This document shows, in pieces, positions 25,125-33,516 of a stretch of DNA of 64,000 nucleotides; position 1 is the first letter of the stretch; each line of letters starts with the position of its first letter. Position numbers and translations under genes: made by a program. The DNA is taken from the NCBI GenBank assembly GCA_963731035.1, contig CAVSUY010000016.1:107394-171393 (forward strand), given 5' to 3'. The notes beneath the pieces are model-generated. The model was not told where the DNA came from. It worked only from the letters and a program-made list of their open reading frames with translations, and did not search any database. Source of the DNA: JAANXG01 sp963731035 (GTDB lineage Bacteria > Pseudomonadota > Gammaproteobacteria > Arenicellales > JAANXG01).

Positions 25125-26302
25125 GAGTGTTCTGCGGTCGCAGCGGCGGCCAGTCTCACCGCGGCCTGCGCAGCCTCGGCCAGCGTTTCGGTCAACTCGA
25201 TGGCGAGACCGCTTTCGAGAATGATGCCGCGGCCCTGCTCGACGTTGGTGCCGGACAGCCGCACCACCACCGGGCGATCCACCTCCAGCGAGCGGATGGC
25301 CTGGACCACCCCTTCGGCAACCCAGTCGCAGCGATTGATGCCGGCGAAAATATTCACCAGCACCACCCGCACCGCCTCGTCGGCGAGCACCAACTCGAAA
25401 GCGTTTGCGACCCGCTCGGGTGACGCGCCGCCGCCGATATCGAGAAAGTTGGCGGGCTCGCCGCCGGCGAGCTTGATCATGTCCAGAGTCGCCATGGCGA
25501 GTCCGGCGCCGTTGATGATGCAGCCGATGTCCCCATCGAGACCGACGTAGCTCAAGCCGCGGTCGGACGCCTTGCGTTCGCGACGATCCTCCTGGGACTT
25601 GTCGCGCAGCTCGGCGATGCGGGTGTGACGAAACAGGGCGTTGTCGTCGAAGCTGATCTTCGCGTCAAGGGCCAGGAGCTCCCCGCCGCGGGTCGCGGCC
25701 AACGGATTGATCTCCAACATGGAGGCGTCGTAGTCGCGGAACAGCCGATAGCATCCCAGGATCATCGCCACCGCCGTGTTGAGATGGGCTTCGGCCACGT
25801 CCAGGTGAAAGGCCAGCTGTCGGGCCTGAAAGCCCTGCATGCCCACTGCAGGCTCGATCTCGATCCGGATCAAGGCGCCGGGAAAGCGGGTCGCCAGTTC
25901 CTCAACGCTCATGCCGCCACGTTTCGATGCCACTGCCATTACCCGCTCACGGGCACGGTCGAGGACGAAACCCAGGTACATCTCGCGCTCGATGTCGGTG
26001 GCTTTTTCCACGTAGAGGCGATACACGCCCTTTCCCGACGGTGCAGTCTGCTCGGTGACCAGCTGCCGGCCCAGCAGGCCGGCCGCCGCGTCATAGACCT
26101 CTCGGTCGTTGTGGCAAGGCACGATGCCACCGGCCTTGCCGCGCGCCCCGGAGTGGACCTGCGCCTTCACCACCCAGCCATCGCCGCCGATCTCCTGAGC
26201 GCGGTACTGGGCCTGTTCCGGGCTGTAGGCGAGGCCGCCCGGCGGGACGGGCACGCCGAACTCGGACAGCAACTCTTTGGCCTGATACTCGTGGATGTCC
26301 AT
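25121..26302 (-). CDS. mtkA: Malate-CoA ligase subunit alpha (SucC-like)
   Basis: A 393-residue ATP-grasp/SucC-fold subunit starting MDIHEYQAKELLSEFGVPVP. GGGASPERVANAFELVL, NIFAGINRCDWVAEGVVQA and SYVGLDGDIGCIINGAGLAM are the typical ligase motifs and agree closely with methylotroph MtkA. It partners MtkB in ATP-dependent malyl-CoA synthesis. The gene lies 18 bases downstream of mcl; this neighbour is the main reason to prefer malate over succinate as substrate. Confidence 0.9.
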   Translation of the reverse strand: MDIHEYQAKELLSEFGVPVPPGGLAYSPEQAQYRAQEIGGDGWVVKAQVHSGARGKAGGIVPCHNDREVYDAAAGLLGRQLVTEQTAPSGKGVYRLYVEKATDIEREMYLGFVLDRARERVMAVASKRGGMSVEELATRFPGALIRIEIEPAVGMQGFQARQLAFHLDVAEAHLNTAVAMILGCYRLFRDYDASMLEINPLAATRGGELLALDAKISFDDNALFRHTRIAELRDKSQEDRRERKASDRGLSYVGLDGDIGCIINGAGLAMATLDMIKLAGGEPANFLDIGGGASPERVANAFELVLADEAVRVVLVNIFAGINRCDWVAEGVVQAIRSLEVDRPVVVRLSGTNVEQGRGIILESGLAIELTETLAEAAQAAVRLAAAATAEHS

Positions 26303-26320
26303 GGTCCCAGCGTCGTCCGT

Positions 26321-27259
26321 CTATCGCGAGGCGATCTGCTCGTGGATCGCTATCACGTTGGCTGCCATGCGTGCCGACGCGGCGTCGATCATGCGGCCGT
26401 CGAGTTGGGCGGCGCCACGACCTTCGGCTTCCGCCTGGTTCAGTGCGTCCAGGATGCGCTGCGACCGCCGGACCTCCGCCTCGGTGGGCGAGAAGACCCC
26501 GTTGGCCAGCGCGATCTGTGAAGGATGGATGGCCCACTTGCCCTCGAAACCCAGGGCGGCCGCGCGGCGGGCGGCCTCCAGGAAGCCGTCCGGGTCGTTG
26601 AAGTCTCCGAACGGCCCATCGACGGGACGCAGCCCGTAAGCCCTGCAAGCGGTGGCAAGACGACAGAGGCCGGCATGCCACTGGTCTCCGGGGTAGTCCG
26701 GGTTCAGCCCGCCAATGTTGACGGTGCGCGCCCGCATGCTGGCCGCCAGATCCGCGACTCCGAAATGCATCGCCTCCAGGCGCGGGCTGGCCGTTGCGAT
26801 CCGCTCGACATTGGCCATACCCAGGGCGCTTTCGATCAGGGCTTCGAGACCGATTCTGTGCGGGATCGATTTGGCGGTGCTGATCTGCGTGACGAGGGCG
26901 TCGGCCAGATAGAGATCCGCCGCCACACCGGTTTTCGGTATCAGTACCGTGTCGAGGCGGTGACCGGCCTGCTCCAGGACATCCACCATATCGCGGTAAA
27001 AATAGTGCGTGTCGATGCCGTTAACCCGCACGCAGATGGTCTTGCCTGCGCCGTGCCAGTCCAGGTCGTTCAAGGCCTGGATCACATTGCTGCGCGCCTG
27101 CTCCTTGTCGCCCGGTGCCACCGAGTCTTCGAGATCGAGGAACACGTAGTCGGCGTCGCTGGCCAGGGCTTTATCGAACATGCCGGGGTTTGAGCCGGGC
27201 ACCGCCAGCTCGCTGCGGTGCAGCCGGGTGGTGACGGGATCGAAACGGGTATGGCTCAT
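26321..27259 (-). CDS. mcl: L-malyl-CoA lyase
   Basis: A 312-residue HpcH/CitE-superfamily lyase that splits malyl-CoA into acetyl-CoA and glyoxylate. RLHRSELAVPGSNPGMF, VFLDLEDSVAPGDKEQAR, MHFGVADLAAS and RPVDGPFGDFNDPDGF are malyl-CoA-lyase signatures, with Glu and Asp metal ligands in DLED and FGDF. It is slightly shorter than the Methylobacterium enzyme because a loop after GGLNPDY is reduced. Downstream mtkA and mtkB would supply its substrate. Confidence 0.9.
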   Translation of the reverse strand: MSHTRFDPVTTRLHRSELAVPGSNPGMFDKALASDADYVFLDLEDSVAPGDKEQARSNVIQALNDLDWHGAGKTICVRVNGIDTHYFYRDMVDVLEQAGHRLDTVLIPKTGVAADLYLADALVTQISTAKSIPHRIGLEALIESALGMANVERIATASPRLEAMHFGVADLAASMRARTVNIGGLNPDYPGDQWHAGLCRLATACRAYGLRPVDGPFGDFNDPDGFLEAARRAAALGFEGKWAIHPSQIALANGVFSPTEAEVRRSQRILDALNQAEAEGRGAAQLDGRMIDAASARMAANVIAIHEQIASR

Positions 27260-27305
27260 GGGTCTTCCGGTGCGTTGGGTTCAGCACAAATCTACAGTAA
27301 TTCCA

Positions 27306-28475
27306 CTACCCATTGGACACACTGGGGCGGTTGCCCCGCTGTTCCGCGAGGACCGTGGCCAGCGCGTCCACGATGAGTTTTGCCGACTCTGTCCTGGCCC
27401 CGTATCCCATGAGGCCGATGCGCCAGACCTTGCCGGCAAGCTCACCGAGACCGCCGCCGATCTCGATCCGATGGTCGCGCAGCAGCGCGGTCCGCAGCGC
27501 CGCGTCGTCGATGTCCGCGGGGACCGGCACCACGTTCAGCTGCGGTAGGCGGTGGGCCCTGTCCACCAGCAGCTCCAGACCCAGTTCACGGAGGCCCGCC
27601 GCCAGTGCCTCATGGCTCTCGCGATGGCGAGCCCAGGCGGTTTCCAGTCCTTCCTCCTGCAGCATGGTAAGGCTCTCATGCAGCCCGTATATGGAGTTGA
27701 CCGGTGCCGTATGGTGGTAGGCGCGCTTGCTGCCTGACCAGTAGTCGACCAGTGATGAGAAATCGAGGAACCAGCTTTGCACCGGCGTCCGTCGGCGACG
27801 GACCGCGTCCAGCGCCCGGGGACTGACGGTGACCGGCGACAAGCCCGGAGGAGAAGAAAGGCATTTCTGCGAACCCGAGTACACCGCGTCCAGGCCCCAG
27901 GCATCCACTTCGAGGGGCACGCCGCCCAGGGAGGTCACGGCGTCCACCACGGTCAGGGCGCCGTGCCGGCGGGCGATCTCCGCCAGCTCGCGGGCGTCCG
28001 ACAGCACGCCGGTGGAGGTCTCGGCATGGACGAAGGCCAGTACCTTGCAGCCGGGATTCGCGTCCAGCGCCTGCTCGACGTCGACGGGCTGAACCGGATC
28101 CCCCCAAGGCACGTCGACGACGGTCACCTTCGCGCCCGCGCGCCGAGCAATCTCGGCCATGCGGCCTCCGAAGACGCCATTGCGACAGATAACCGCCGTG
28201 TCTTCGGGCTCCAGGAGATTCACCAGGCAGGCCTCCATGCCCGCGGAACCGGGCCCCGACAACGGAAAGGTGAAGTCGTAGTCGGTCTGAAAGGCGTAGC
28301 GCAGCAGTCTGCGGGTATCGTCCATGAGATCGATGAATTCAGGATCCATGTGACCCAGGGTGGGGCGGGCCGTGGCCTGAAGGACCCGGGTGGAAACCTT
28401 GGACGGGCCGGGGCCGAACAGCTCGCGGTAAGGATGAGTCGACTCGTCTTGAATGGTCGCGGCGATTGCGGTCAT
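27306..28475 (-). CDS. Alanine/serine-glyoxylate aminotransferase
   Basis: A 389-residue class V PLP aminotransferase of the AGXT group. LFGPGPSKVSTRVLQA opens the fold, LSGPGSAGMEA binds the cofactor phosphate region, VVDAVTSLGGVPLEVD holds the PLP aspartate and SGSQKCLSSPPGLSP the PLP lysine. It converts glyoxylate to glycine with alanine or serine as donor. First gene of the operon with mcl and mtkAB, 46 bases upstream of mcl. The sequence is nearer to animal-type AGXT than to the methylotroph SgaA I recall, so donor specificity is open. Confidence 0.87.
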   Translation of the reverse strand: MTAIAATIQDESTHPYRELFGPGPSKVSTRVLQATARPTLGHMDPEFIDLMDDTRRLLRYAFQTDYDFTFPLSGPGSAGMEACLVNLLEPEDTAVICRNGVFGGRMAEIARRAGAKVTVVDVPWGDPVQPVDVEQALDANPGCKVLAFVHAETSTGVLSDARELAEIARRHGALTVVDAVTSLGGVPLEVDAWGLDAVYSGSQKCLSSPPGLSPVTVSPRALDAVRRRRTPVQSWFLDFSSLVDYWSGSKRAYHHTAPVNSIYGLHESLTMLQEEGLETAWARHRESHEALAAGLRELGLELLVDRAHRLPQLNVVPVPADIDDAALRTALLRDHRIEIGGGLGELAGKVWRIGLMGYGARTESAKLIVDALATVLAEQRGNRPSVSNG

Positions 28476-28633
28476 GGCGTGCCCTTCGTTTCGTTCGCGT
28501 TCGTTCCAGGAGCCGCGAACGTTAGCCGCTTGCCATTGGGCACTCCAATTGATTTTTGTTATTCATCGAATAAGCGCCGCTTATCCTTTCGACTGCGGCT
28601 TACCGCTGGAGACGCGGGGCGACCGTGTCCTCC

Positions 28634-29845
28634 TCACAAGGAGATCTGGTCGATATCGATCTCGAACTCGCCTTCGGGAACCGAGCGGATGACGTACAGC
28701 GGTTGGTTACTCCGGTCCGTAAGTTCGTCCAGGAGATTCACCACGGGGAAGGAGCCGTAGGGCTTCTTCTCGGAGTTGAGCAAAAGGATGATCTTAGGGC
28801 GTAGCAGCCAGCCGGGGTTCTGCGATGCCACTATGCCCACCTCGCCGGAATTGAGCTCGACCATTGATCCGGTCGGATAGGTGCTGAGGGTCTGTATGAA
28901 GCCGTTCACCAGCTTCTCGCTGAAATACTTGCCACGTTGTTTGTACAGGAGCTGGCACGCGGCCGACGACGACACCGCCTTCATGTAGGGGCGCTGCAGG
29001 GTCACCGCGGTGTAGAAATCGACGATGCCCGCCATCTGACCCAGAAGCGGAATCTGGGCACCACGCAGCCCGCGCGGGTACCCGCTGCCGTCGAGGCGCT
29101 CATGGTGGGTGGCGACCAGGTGCATGATCTCCGGGGAGATACTGGGAGTTCCGGACAGCAACTTCATGCTGTGCCGTACGTGAGTCTTGATGACTTCCCA
29201 TTCCTCATGGGCAAGGCGGGATGTTTTCTGCAGGATCTCCCCCGGGAGTTCCGTCAGTCCGACGTCCATCAACAGCGTCCCCAGCGCGATATCGTTCAGG
29301 GATTGCTCGTCGAGCTCCATCTGGCGGCCGAATGCCGTGGCCCACACCGATGCGCTCAACGAATGGGTGTAGGTGTACGCGCTGTATCGCTTCATGCGGG
29401 TCAGCCAGATGTAGGCGTCCGGGTTGCGTTCGATGCTCCGTACCATGTAGCCAATGGTCTTTCTGACGCGCGGCATGTCCAGCTCCTCGTTGGAGCTGAA
29501 GGCGGTCTCGATCACCTCGATCAGTTCCGTCATTTGCGCGTGGGTCTCTCTGGCCACGGGCAGTTCCTGTTCGATGCGGACCGTGGGTTTGCGCACCGGC
29601 GTCTTGCTTTCTCCGCCCGTATCGAAATCGGGCCGCGGGGTGCGGTGCGCCGAGCTCACCTCGATCTCCTCGTCGGGGATCATTATGTACACATGCTCGG
29701 CCTGCTTCTTGAGCTCCTCGATCTCCAACGCGTCGGCTACATGAAACCCCTGAAACTCGAATGGCGTCTCGCGCCACGGCCGATCGAGCCGGGAGACGTA
29801 CATGCCCAGCTCGAGCTCGTCTGCGTTGATTCTCTTGATAGGCAC
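28634..29845 (-). CDS. DUF3391/HD-GYP domain protein with degenerate HD motif
   Basis: A 403-residue c-di-GMP phosphodiesterase-family protein. Residues 1-110 are DUF3391 (ELELGMYVSRLDRPW, WRETPFEFQGF). HD-GYP follows from about 150: His161 in YTHSLSAS, then LLMDVGL at 191-197 where active enzymes have LLHDIGK, then HHERLDGSGYP (247-257) intact. So the metal-binding His is Met193 and the following Lys is Leu197. Catalysis is likely lost or altered while ligand binding may persist. Stand-alone gene, divergent from the DapA-like gene at 30014. Confidence 0.9.
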   Translation of the reverse strand: MPIKRINADELELGMYVSRLDRPWRETPFEFQGFHVADALEIEELKKQAEHVYIMIPDEEIEVSSAHRTPRPDFDTGGESKTPVRKPTVRIEQELPVARETHAQMTELIEVIETAFSSNEELDMPRVRKTIGYMVRSIERNPDAYIWLTRMKRYSAYTYTHSLSASVWATAFGRQMELDEQSLNDIALGTLLMDVGLTELPGEILQKTSRLAHEEWEVIKTHVRHSMKLLSGTPSISPEIMHLVATHHERLDGSGYPRGLRGAQIPLLGQMAGIVDFYTAVTLQRPYMKAVSSSAACQLLYKQRGKYFSEKLVNGFIQTLSTYPTGSMVELNSGEVGIVASQNPGWLLRPKIILLLNSEKKPYGSFPVVNLLDELTDRSNQPLYVIRSVPEGEFEIDIDQISL

Positions 29846-30013
29846 AAATGAGGGCCGCGGGGCCGCGGGCAGGATATCCTGAAATTACCCGGTTGGTATG
29901 CTCATCGAGTAACGTAGTGTCTTACCGGCTGATTGTCAAAACCCACGTGCCGCGCCGATGGTGGTAAATTCCGCCCTTGGGTCACATCCACCACCGCAGC
30001 ATTCCGGAGTCCG

Positions 30014-30931
30014 GTGTCCGCAATAAATCATAATCTCTTCAAGGGCGTATGGGTACCTGTATTGACGCCTTTTACGGCTGATTTGTCCGTTGACGGCACG
30101 GCTTTTGCCGCCCACTGTCGCTGGTTGCTCGAGCAGGGTGCCGACGGCCTGGCGGTGTTCGGTACCACCAGCGAAGCCAATTCCCTGTCCGTGGCGGAAA
30201 GGATGTCGCTGCTCGAGGCCCTGGTGGAGTCCGGCGTGGCGGCGGACAGGCTGATGCCGGGGGTCGGTTGCTGCGCCATGGGCGACACGGTGCGGCTGTG
30301 TCGACAGGCCTTGGAGCACGGTTGTCGGGGCGTGCTGATGCTGCCCCCTTTCTACTACAAGGGCGTGAGCGAGGAAGGATTGCTCGCGTCGTTTTCCTGG
30401 ATCATCGAGCAGGTGGGATCGGACGATTTGAGGATCTTCCTGTACCACATACCGCCCGTTTCGCAGGTGCCGATCCCGGTGTCGCTGGTGGCGCGGCTGT
30501 TGGAGGCCTATCCGAATCAGATCGCGGGCATCAAGGACAGCGGGGGCGATTGGAACCACACCCGTGAATTGCTCGAGCGATTCGATGGGCTCAGGATCTT
30601 CCCGGGTTCGGAGCGTTTTCTGTTGGATGCACTGCGCCACGGCGGCGCCGGATGTATCACCGCTTCGGGCAACGTCAATCCCGGCGGTATCCGCCGGGTG
30701 TACGAGCGGTGGAGCGACGGCGCCGACGACGCGGACGATGCGCAGCGCTGCGCTACTGCCGTTCGCGATGCGTTCGAACAATCCAGGATGATACCGGCGC
30801 TCAAGGCGCTGTGCGCCCGGCACTACGATGATCCGGCGTGGGCAACCGTGCGGCCGCCTCTCACGCCGCTTTCGGATCCGGAGCGTGCCGCGCTCTCCGG
30901 GCGCCTCGACCAGATCGGATTTTCAATGTAA
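30014..30931 (+). CDS. Dihydrodipicolinate synthase/N-acetylneuraminate lyase family protein
   Basis: A 305-residue TIM-barrel Schiff-base lyase. GTTSE (50-54), Tyr144 in FLYHIP and Lys174 in AGIKDSGG are the family catalytic positions. The pairing with an aldolase/dehydrogenase gene 68 bases downstream, and the sequence itself, suggest a catabolic sugar-acid or keto-acid aldolase/dehydratase, not lysine-biosynthetic DapA. The GTG at 30014 has GGAG 7-10 bases ahead; the frame is open to 29933 but begins without a signal. Confidence 0.83.
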   Translation: MSAINHNLFKGVWVPVLTPFTADLSVDGTAFAAHCRWLLEQGADGLAVFGTTSEANSLSVAERMSLLEALVESGVAADRLMPGVGCCAMGDTVRLCRQALEHGCRGVLMLPPFYYKGVSEEGLLASFSWIIEQVGSDDLRIFLYHIPPVSQVPIPVSLVARLLEAYPNQIAGIKDSGGDWNHTRELLERFDGLRIFPGSERFLLDALRHGGAGCITASGNVNPGGIRRVYERWSDGADDADDAQRCATAVRDAFEQSRMIPALKALCARHYDDPAWATVRPPLTPLSDPERAALSGRLDQIGFSM

Positions 30932-30999
30932 TTCCCTTGTCGGGATAGACTTACGACCTGCAGCGAACTGTAGGTCGGCCGGATTCCTGGAGAACCCTG

Positions 31000-32970
31000 A
31001 TGAGAAGCAGATGGAACGACGAAGAAGCGGGAGCGTTCGAGGATCCTCTCGCCCTGCGCGCCTATACCTCGCGGCTGATCGGCGGCGACGACGACCTGGT
31101 GCTGCACGGCGGCGGCAACACGTCGGTCAAGACCTCCGTGGCGGACCTGTTCGGTGAACTTCAGGACGTCCTGTACGTCAAGGGCAGCGGCTGGGACCTG
31201 GCTTCGATAGAACCGGCGGGCTTCGCTCCAGTGAGGTTGAACACCCTCAAGCGCATGGCGGAGCTCGACCACCTTTCGGACACCGACATGGTCAAGCACC
31301 AGCGAGCGGCCATGCTGGACCCGGCCGCCCCCAATCCGTCGGTGGAAGCGATTCTTCATGCCATCATTCCCCGGCGCTACGTGGACCACACGCACGCCGA
31401 CGCTGTCATCACTTTGAGCAACACCCCGGACGGCGAGGGCATCGTTCGGCAAGTCTACGGGGAGCGCGTCCTGGTCGTGCCTTATGTCATGCCGGGGTTC
31501 AGGTTGGCAAAAGTGGTCGCTCGCATGATCGCCGATGTGGACTGGGGCGCGCTGGAGGGAATCGTGCTGATGAGCCACGGCATATTCACCTTCGCGGACG
31601 ACGCCCGGGAGAGCTACGAGCGCATGATTCGCCTGGTGGACGATGCCGAGCGCTGCCTCGAATCACGCGATGCCTTGCGTGTCGCGAGAAGCGATACGGC
31701 CCGGGAGATCTCCCCGTTCGGTCTGTCCGGCCTTCGCCAGGCCGTGTCCTTCGCGGCGGAAAAGCCCATGCTGGTGCGCATCGACGACAGCGTGGAGGCC
31801 GTCGGCTTCAGCGAGCTGGGTGACCTGAGATCCATCGCCGGGCGCGGGCCGCTGACGCCGGACCACATCATCCGCACCAAGCGTGTGCCGATGGTGGTGG
31901 GGAACGACCCGGATCGCTCGGTGGCCGAATTCATCGACGACTACAAGCGCTACTTTCTTGACAACACCGACGGCACCCAGGTCTGCCTGGACCCGGCGCC
32001 GCGCTGGGGCGTGTGGCCGGAGCACGGCATCCTGTCTTTCGGGAGCTCGATATCAGAGGCCGACGCGGTTGCCGATATCGCACGCCACACCGCGCGGTCC
32101 ATTCAACGGGCGGAAGCCCTGGGCGGCTGGCGGGCGCTGCCGGAAAAGGACCTGTTCGAGGTCGAGTATTGGGAGCTTGAGCAAGCCAAGATCAGGAAGG
32201 CGGGACACGGGCCGCCGTTTCAGGGACGCATCGCCCTGGTCACCGGCGCCGGAAGCGGCATCGGCAAGGCCTGCGTCAAGGCGCTGCTGGATCGCGGTGC
32301 CGTGGTGGTGGCTCTGGATGTGCAGGGACTGATCAGCGCCGAGTTCGCCCGGCCCGAGGTGAAGACCATCGAGTGCGACGTCACCAACGCCGATCGCCTG
32401 AGAGACTCGGTTGACAGGGGCATAAAGGAATTCGGCGGTCTCGACATGGTGGTCAGCAATGCAGGCAACTTCCCGGCCGGCCGCTCCATAGAGGACATGG
32501 ACGACGATACCTGGAACAGCAGCGTGGAGTTGAACCTGTCCAGCCATCAGCGCCTCCTCCGGTACTGTATTCCGTACCTCAAGAATGGAATCGATCCGGC
32601 GGTGGTTTTCGTGGGATCGAAGAACGTGCCTGCCCCGGGGCGCAATGCCGCGGCGTACTCGGCAGCCAAGGCCGGTCTGGTCCAGCTGGCCCGAGTGGCC
32701 GCCTTGGAGCTCGGGGAGTTCGGCATCCGCGTCAATACCGTTCACCCCAACGCCGTGTTCGACACCGGCGTGTGGACCGAATCGGTGCTTGAAAGCCGTG
32801 CCGGCAGCTATGGCATGTCCGTGGAGCAGTACAAGACCAACAATGTCCTGAAGACCCGCGTCACCGCTGCCGATGTTGCCGAGGTGATCTGCGAGTTGAT
32901 CGGCGCACGCTTCGCCAAGACCACCGGCGCCCAGATCCCGATTGACGGCGGCAACGAGCGCGTTATCTGA
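31000..32970 (+). CDS. Bifunctional class II aldolase / short-chain dehydrogenase
   Basis: A 656-residue fusion of the RhaD/YuxG type. The N-terminal half is a class II (AraD-like) aldolase: LHGGGNTSVK binds phosphate, HTHAD near 130-134 and SHGIF near 192 supply zinc ligands. From about residue 408 a Rossmann-fold SDR follows: VTGAGSGIGKA near 413-423, NAGNFPAGR, and the YSAAK active site near 553. Characterised fusions of this layout act in rhamnose-type catabolism, cleaving a sugar phosphate and oxidising the aldehyde; the substrate here is not determined. Likely co-transcribed with the DapA-like gene. Confidence 0.87.
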   Translation: MRSRWNDEEAGAFEDPLALRAYTSRLIGGDDDLVLHGGGNTSVKTSVADLFGELQDVLYVKGSGWDLASIEPAGFAPVRLNTLKRMAELDHLSDTDMVKHQRAAMLDPAAPNPSVEAILHAIIPRRYVDHTHADAVITLSNTPDGEGIVRQVYGERVLVVPYVMPGFRLAKVVARMIADVDWGALEGIVLMSHGIFTFADDARESYERMIRLVDDAERCLESRDALRVARSDTAREISPFGLSGLRQAVSFAAEKPMLVRIDDSVEAVGFSELGDLRSIAGRGPLTPDHIIRTKRVPMVVGNDPDRSVAEFIDDYKRYFLDNTDGTQVCLDPAPRWGVWPEHGILSFGSSISEADAVADIARHTARSIQRAEALGGWRALPEKDLFEVEYWELEQAKIRKAGHGPPFQGRIALVTGAGSGIGKACVKALLDRGAVVVALDVQGLISAEFARPEVKTIECDVTNADRLRDSVDRGIKEFGGLDMVVSNAGNFPAGRSIEDMDDDTWNSSVELNLSSHQRLLRYCIPYLKNGIDPAVVFVGSKNVPAPGRNAAAYSAAKAGLVQLARVAALELGEFGIRVNTVHPNAVFDTGVWTESVLESRAGSYGMSVEQYKTNNVLKTRVTAADVAEVICELIGARFAKTTGAQIPIDGGNERVI

Positions 32971-32984
32971 TTAGACTCTCATGA

Positions 32985-33066
32985 ATCGCGACTGAAGTCG
33001 CTCCTACAATCCGGGCGTCTTGCACGGCGGTGAACCACGAATTGTAGGAGCGACTTCAGTCGCGAT
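32985..33066. repeat. REP-type inverted repeat with 26-bp perfect arms
   Basis: Bases 32985-33010 (starting ATCGCGACTGAAGTCGCTCC) and 33041-33066 are exact reverse complements around a 30-base spacer. Each arm contains the smaller palindrome CGACTGAAGTCG. TGTAGGAGCGACTTCAGTCGC-type repeats are common intergenic REPs in gammaproteobacteria. It could also act as a terminator for the upstream gene pair. Confidence 0.85.
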
Positions 33067-33141
33067 CAATTGGTACGGTGAAGGTCCCAAACGGTTCCCC
33101 CGGCTGGAGAGGCCACCGTAAACCCGTCTATACTCGCAATC

Positions 33142-33354
33142 ATGAGCAATCCTCTCGACCAGCTCGCCTGCACCGTGCCCGAGCACTTGCATCCGGTGTG
33201 CCGGCAGAGCCTGGAGCTGTTCCTGGCGGGACAAGTCACAGTCCATTCACCCGCCTATACCTGCAACATGGTGGACTCTTCTCTGATCCCCCTGGTGGAG
33301 TGCCTGCTGCGGGTTTACGCGGACGGCGTGCTGCTGGTGCCTATGCACCTATAG
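33142..33354 (+). CDS. Small hypothetical protein
   Basis: A 70-codon reading frame with ATG start (MSNPLDQLACTVPEHLHPVC...), five cysteines or histidines in the first 20 residues and no recognisable family. It has no clear ribosome binding site. It lies between a REP repeat and the promoter of the ABC transporter genes. It may be spurious. Confidence 0.25.
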   Translation: MSNPLDQLACTVPEHLHPVCRQSLELFLAGQVTVHSPAYTCNMVDSSLIPLVECLLRVYADGVLLVPMHL

Positions 33355-33390
33355 CCGGATTCGCGCAGGCAATGCCTGAGGTCCCGGTTC

Positions 33391-33419
33391 TTTCGCCATT
33401 TGCGATGCGGGTTTATAAT
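33391..33419 (+). promoter_or_regulatory. Predicted promoter of the ABC importer operon
   Basis: A perfect TATAAT (33414-33419) is preceded at 17 bases by TTTCGC (33391-33396). Transcription would begin near 33426, about 90 bases before the binding-protein gene. The -35 box is weak, so an activator is possible. Confidence 0.5.
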
Positions 33420-33516
33420 TTTCGCCGGCACCGCTTCCACCCACCGGACACAGGAGGACGCCGTTCCGGCGTACTTCGTCCCAATCATCACACCATCCAA
33501 ACGAGGAGATAGGAAC

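Noticed and set aside
24174..25550. 458-codon plus-strand frame opposite mtkB/mtkA
   Set aside because: Antisense shadow of two clearly conserved ligase subunits.
24234..26302. Succinyl-CoA synthetase sucCD
   Set aside because: Sequence detail and adjacency to malyl-CoA lyase and an aminotransferase favour malate-CoA ligase; sucCD normally lies with sucAB-lpd.
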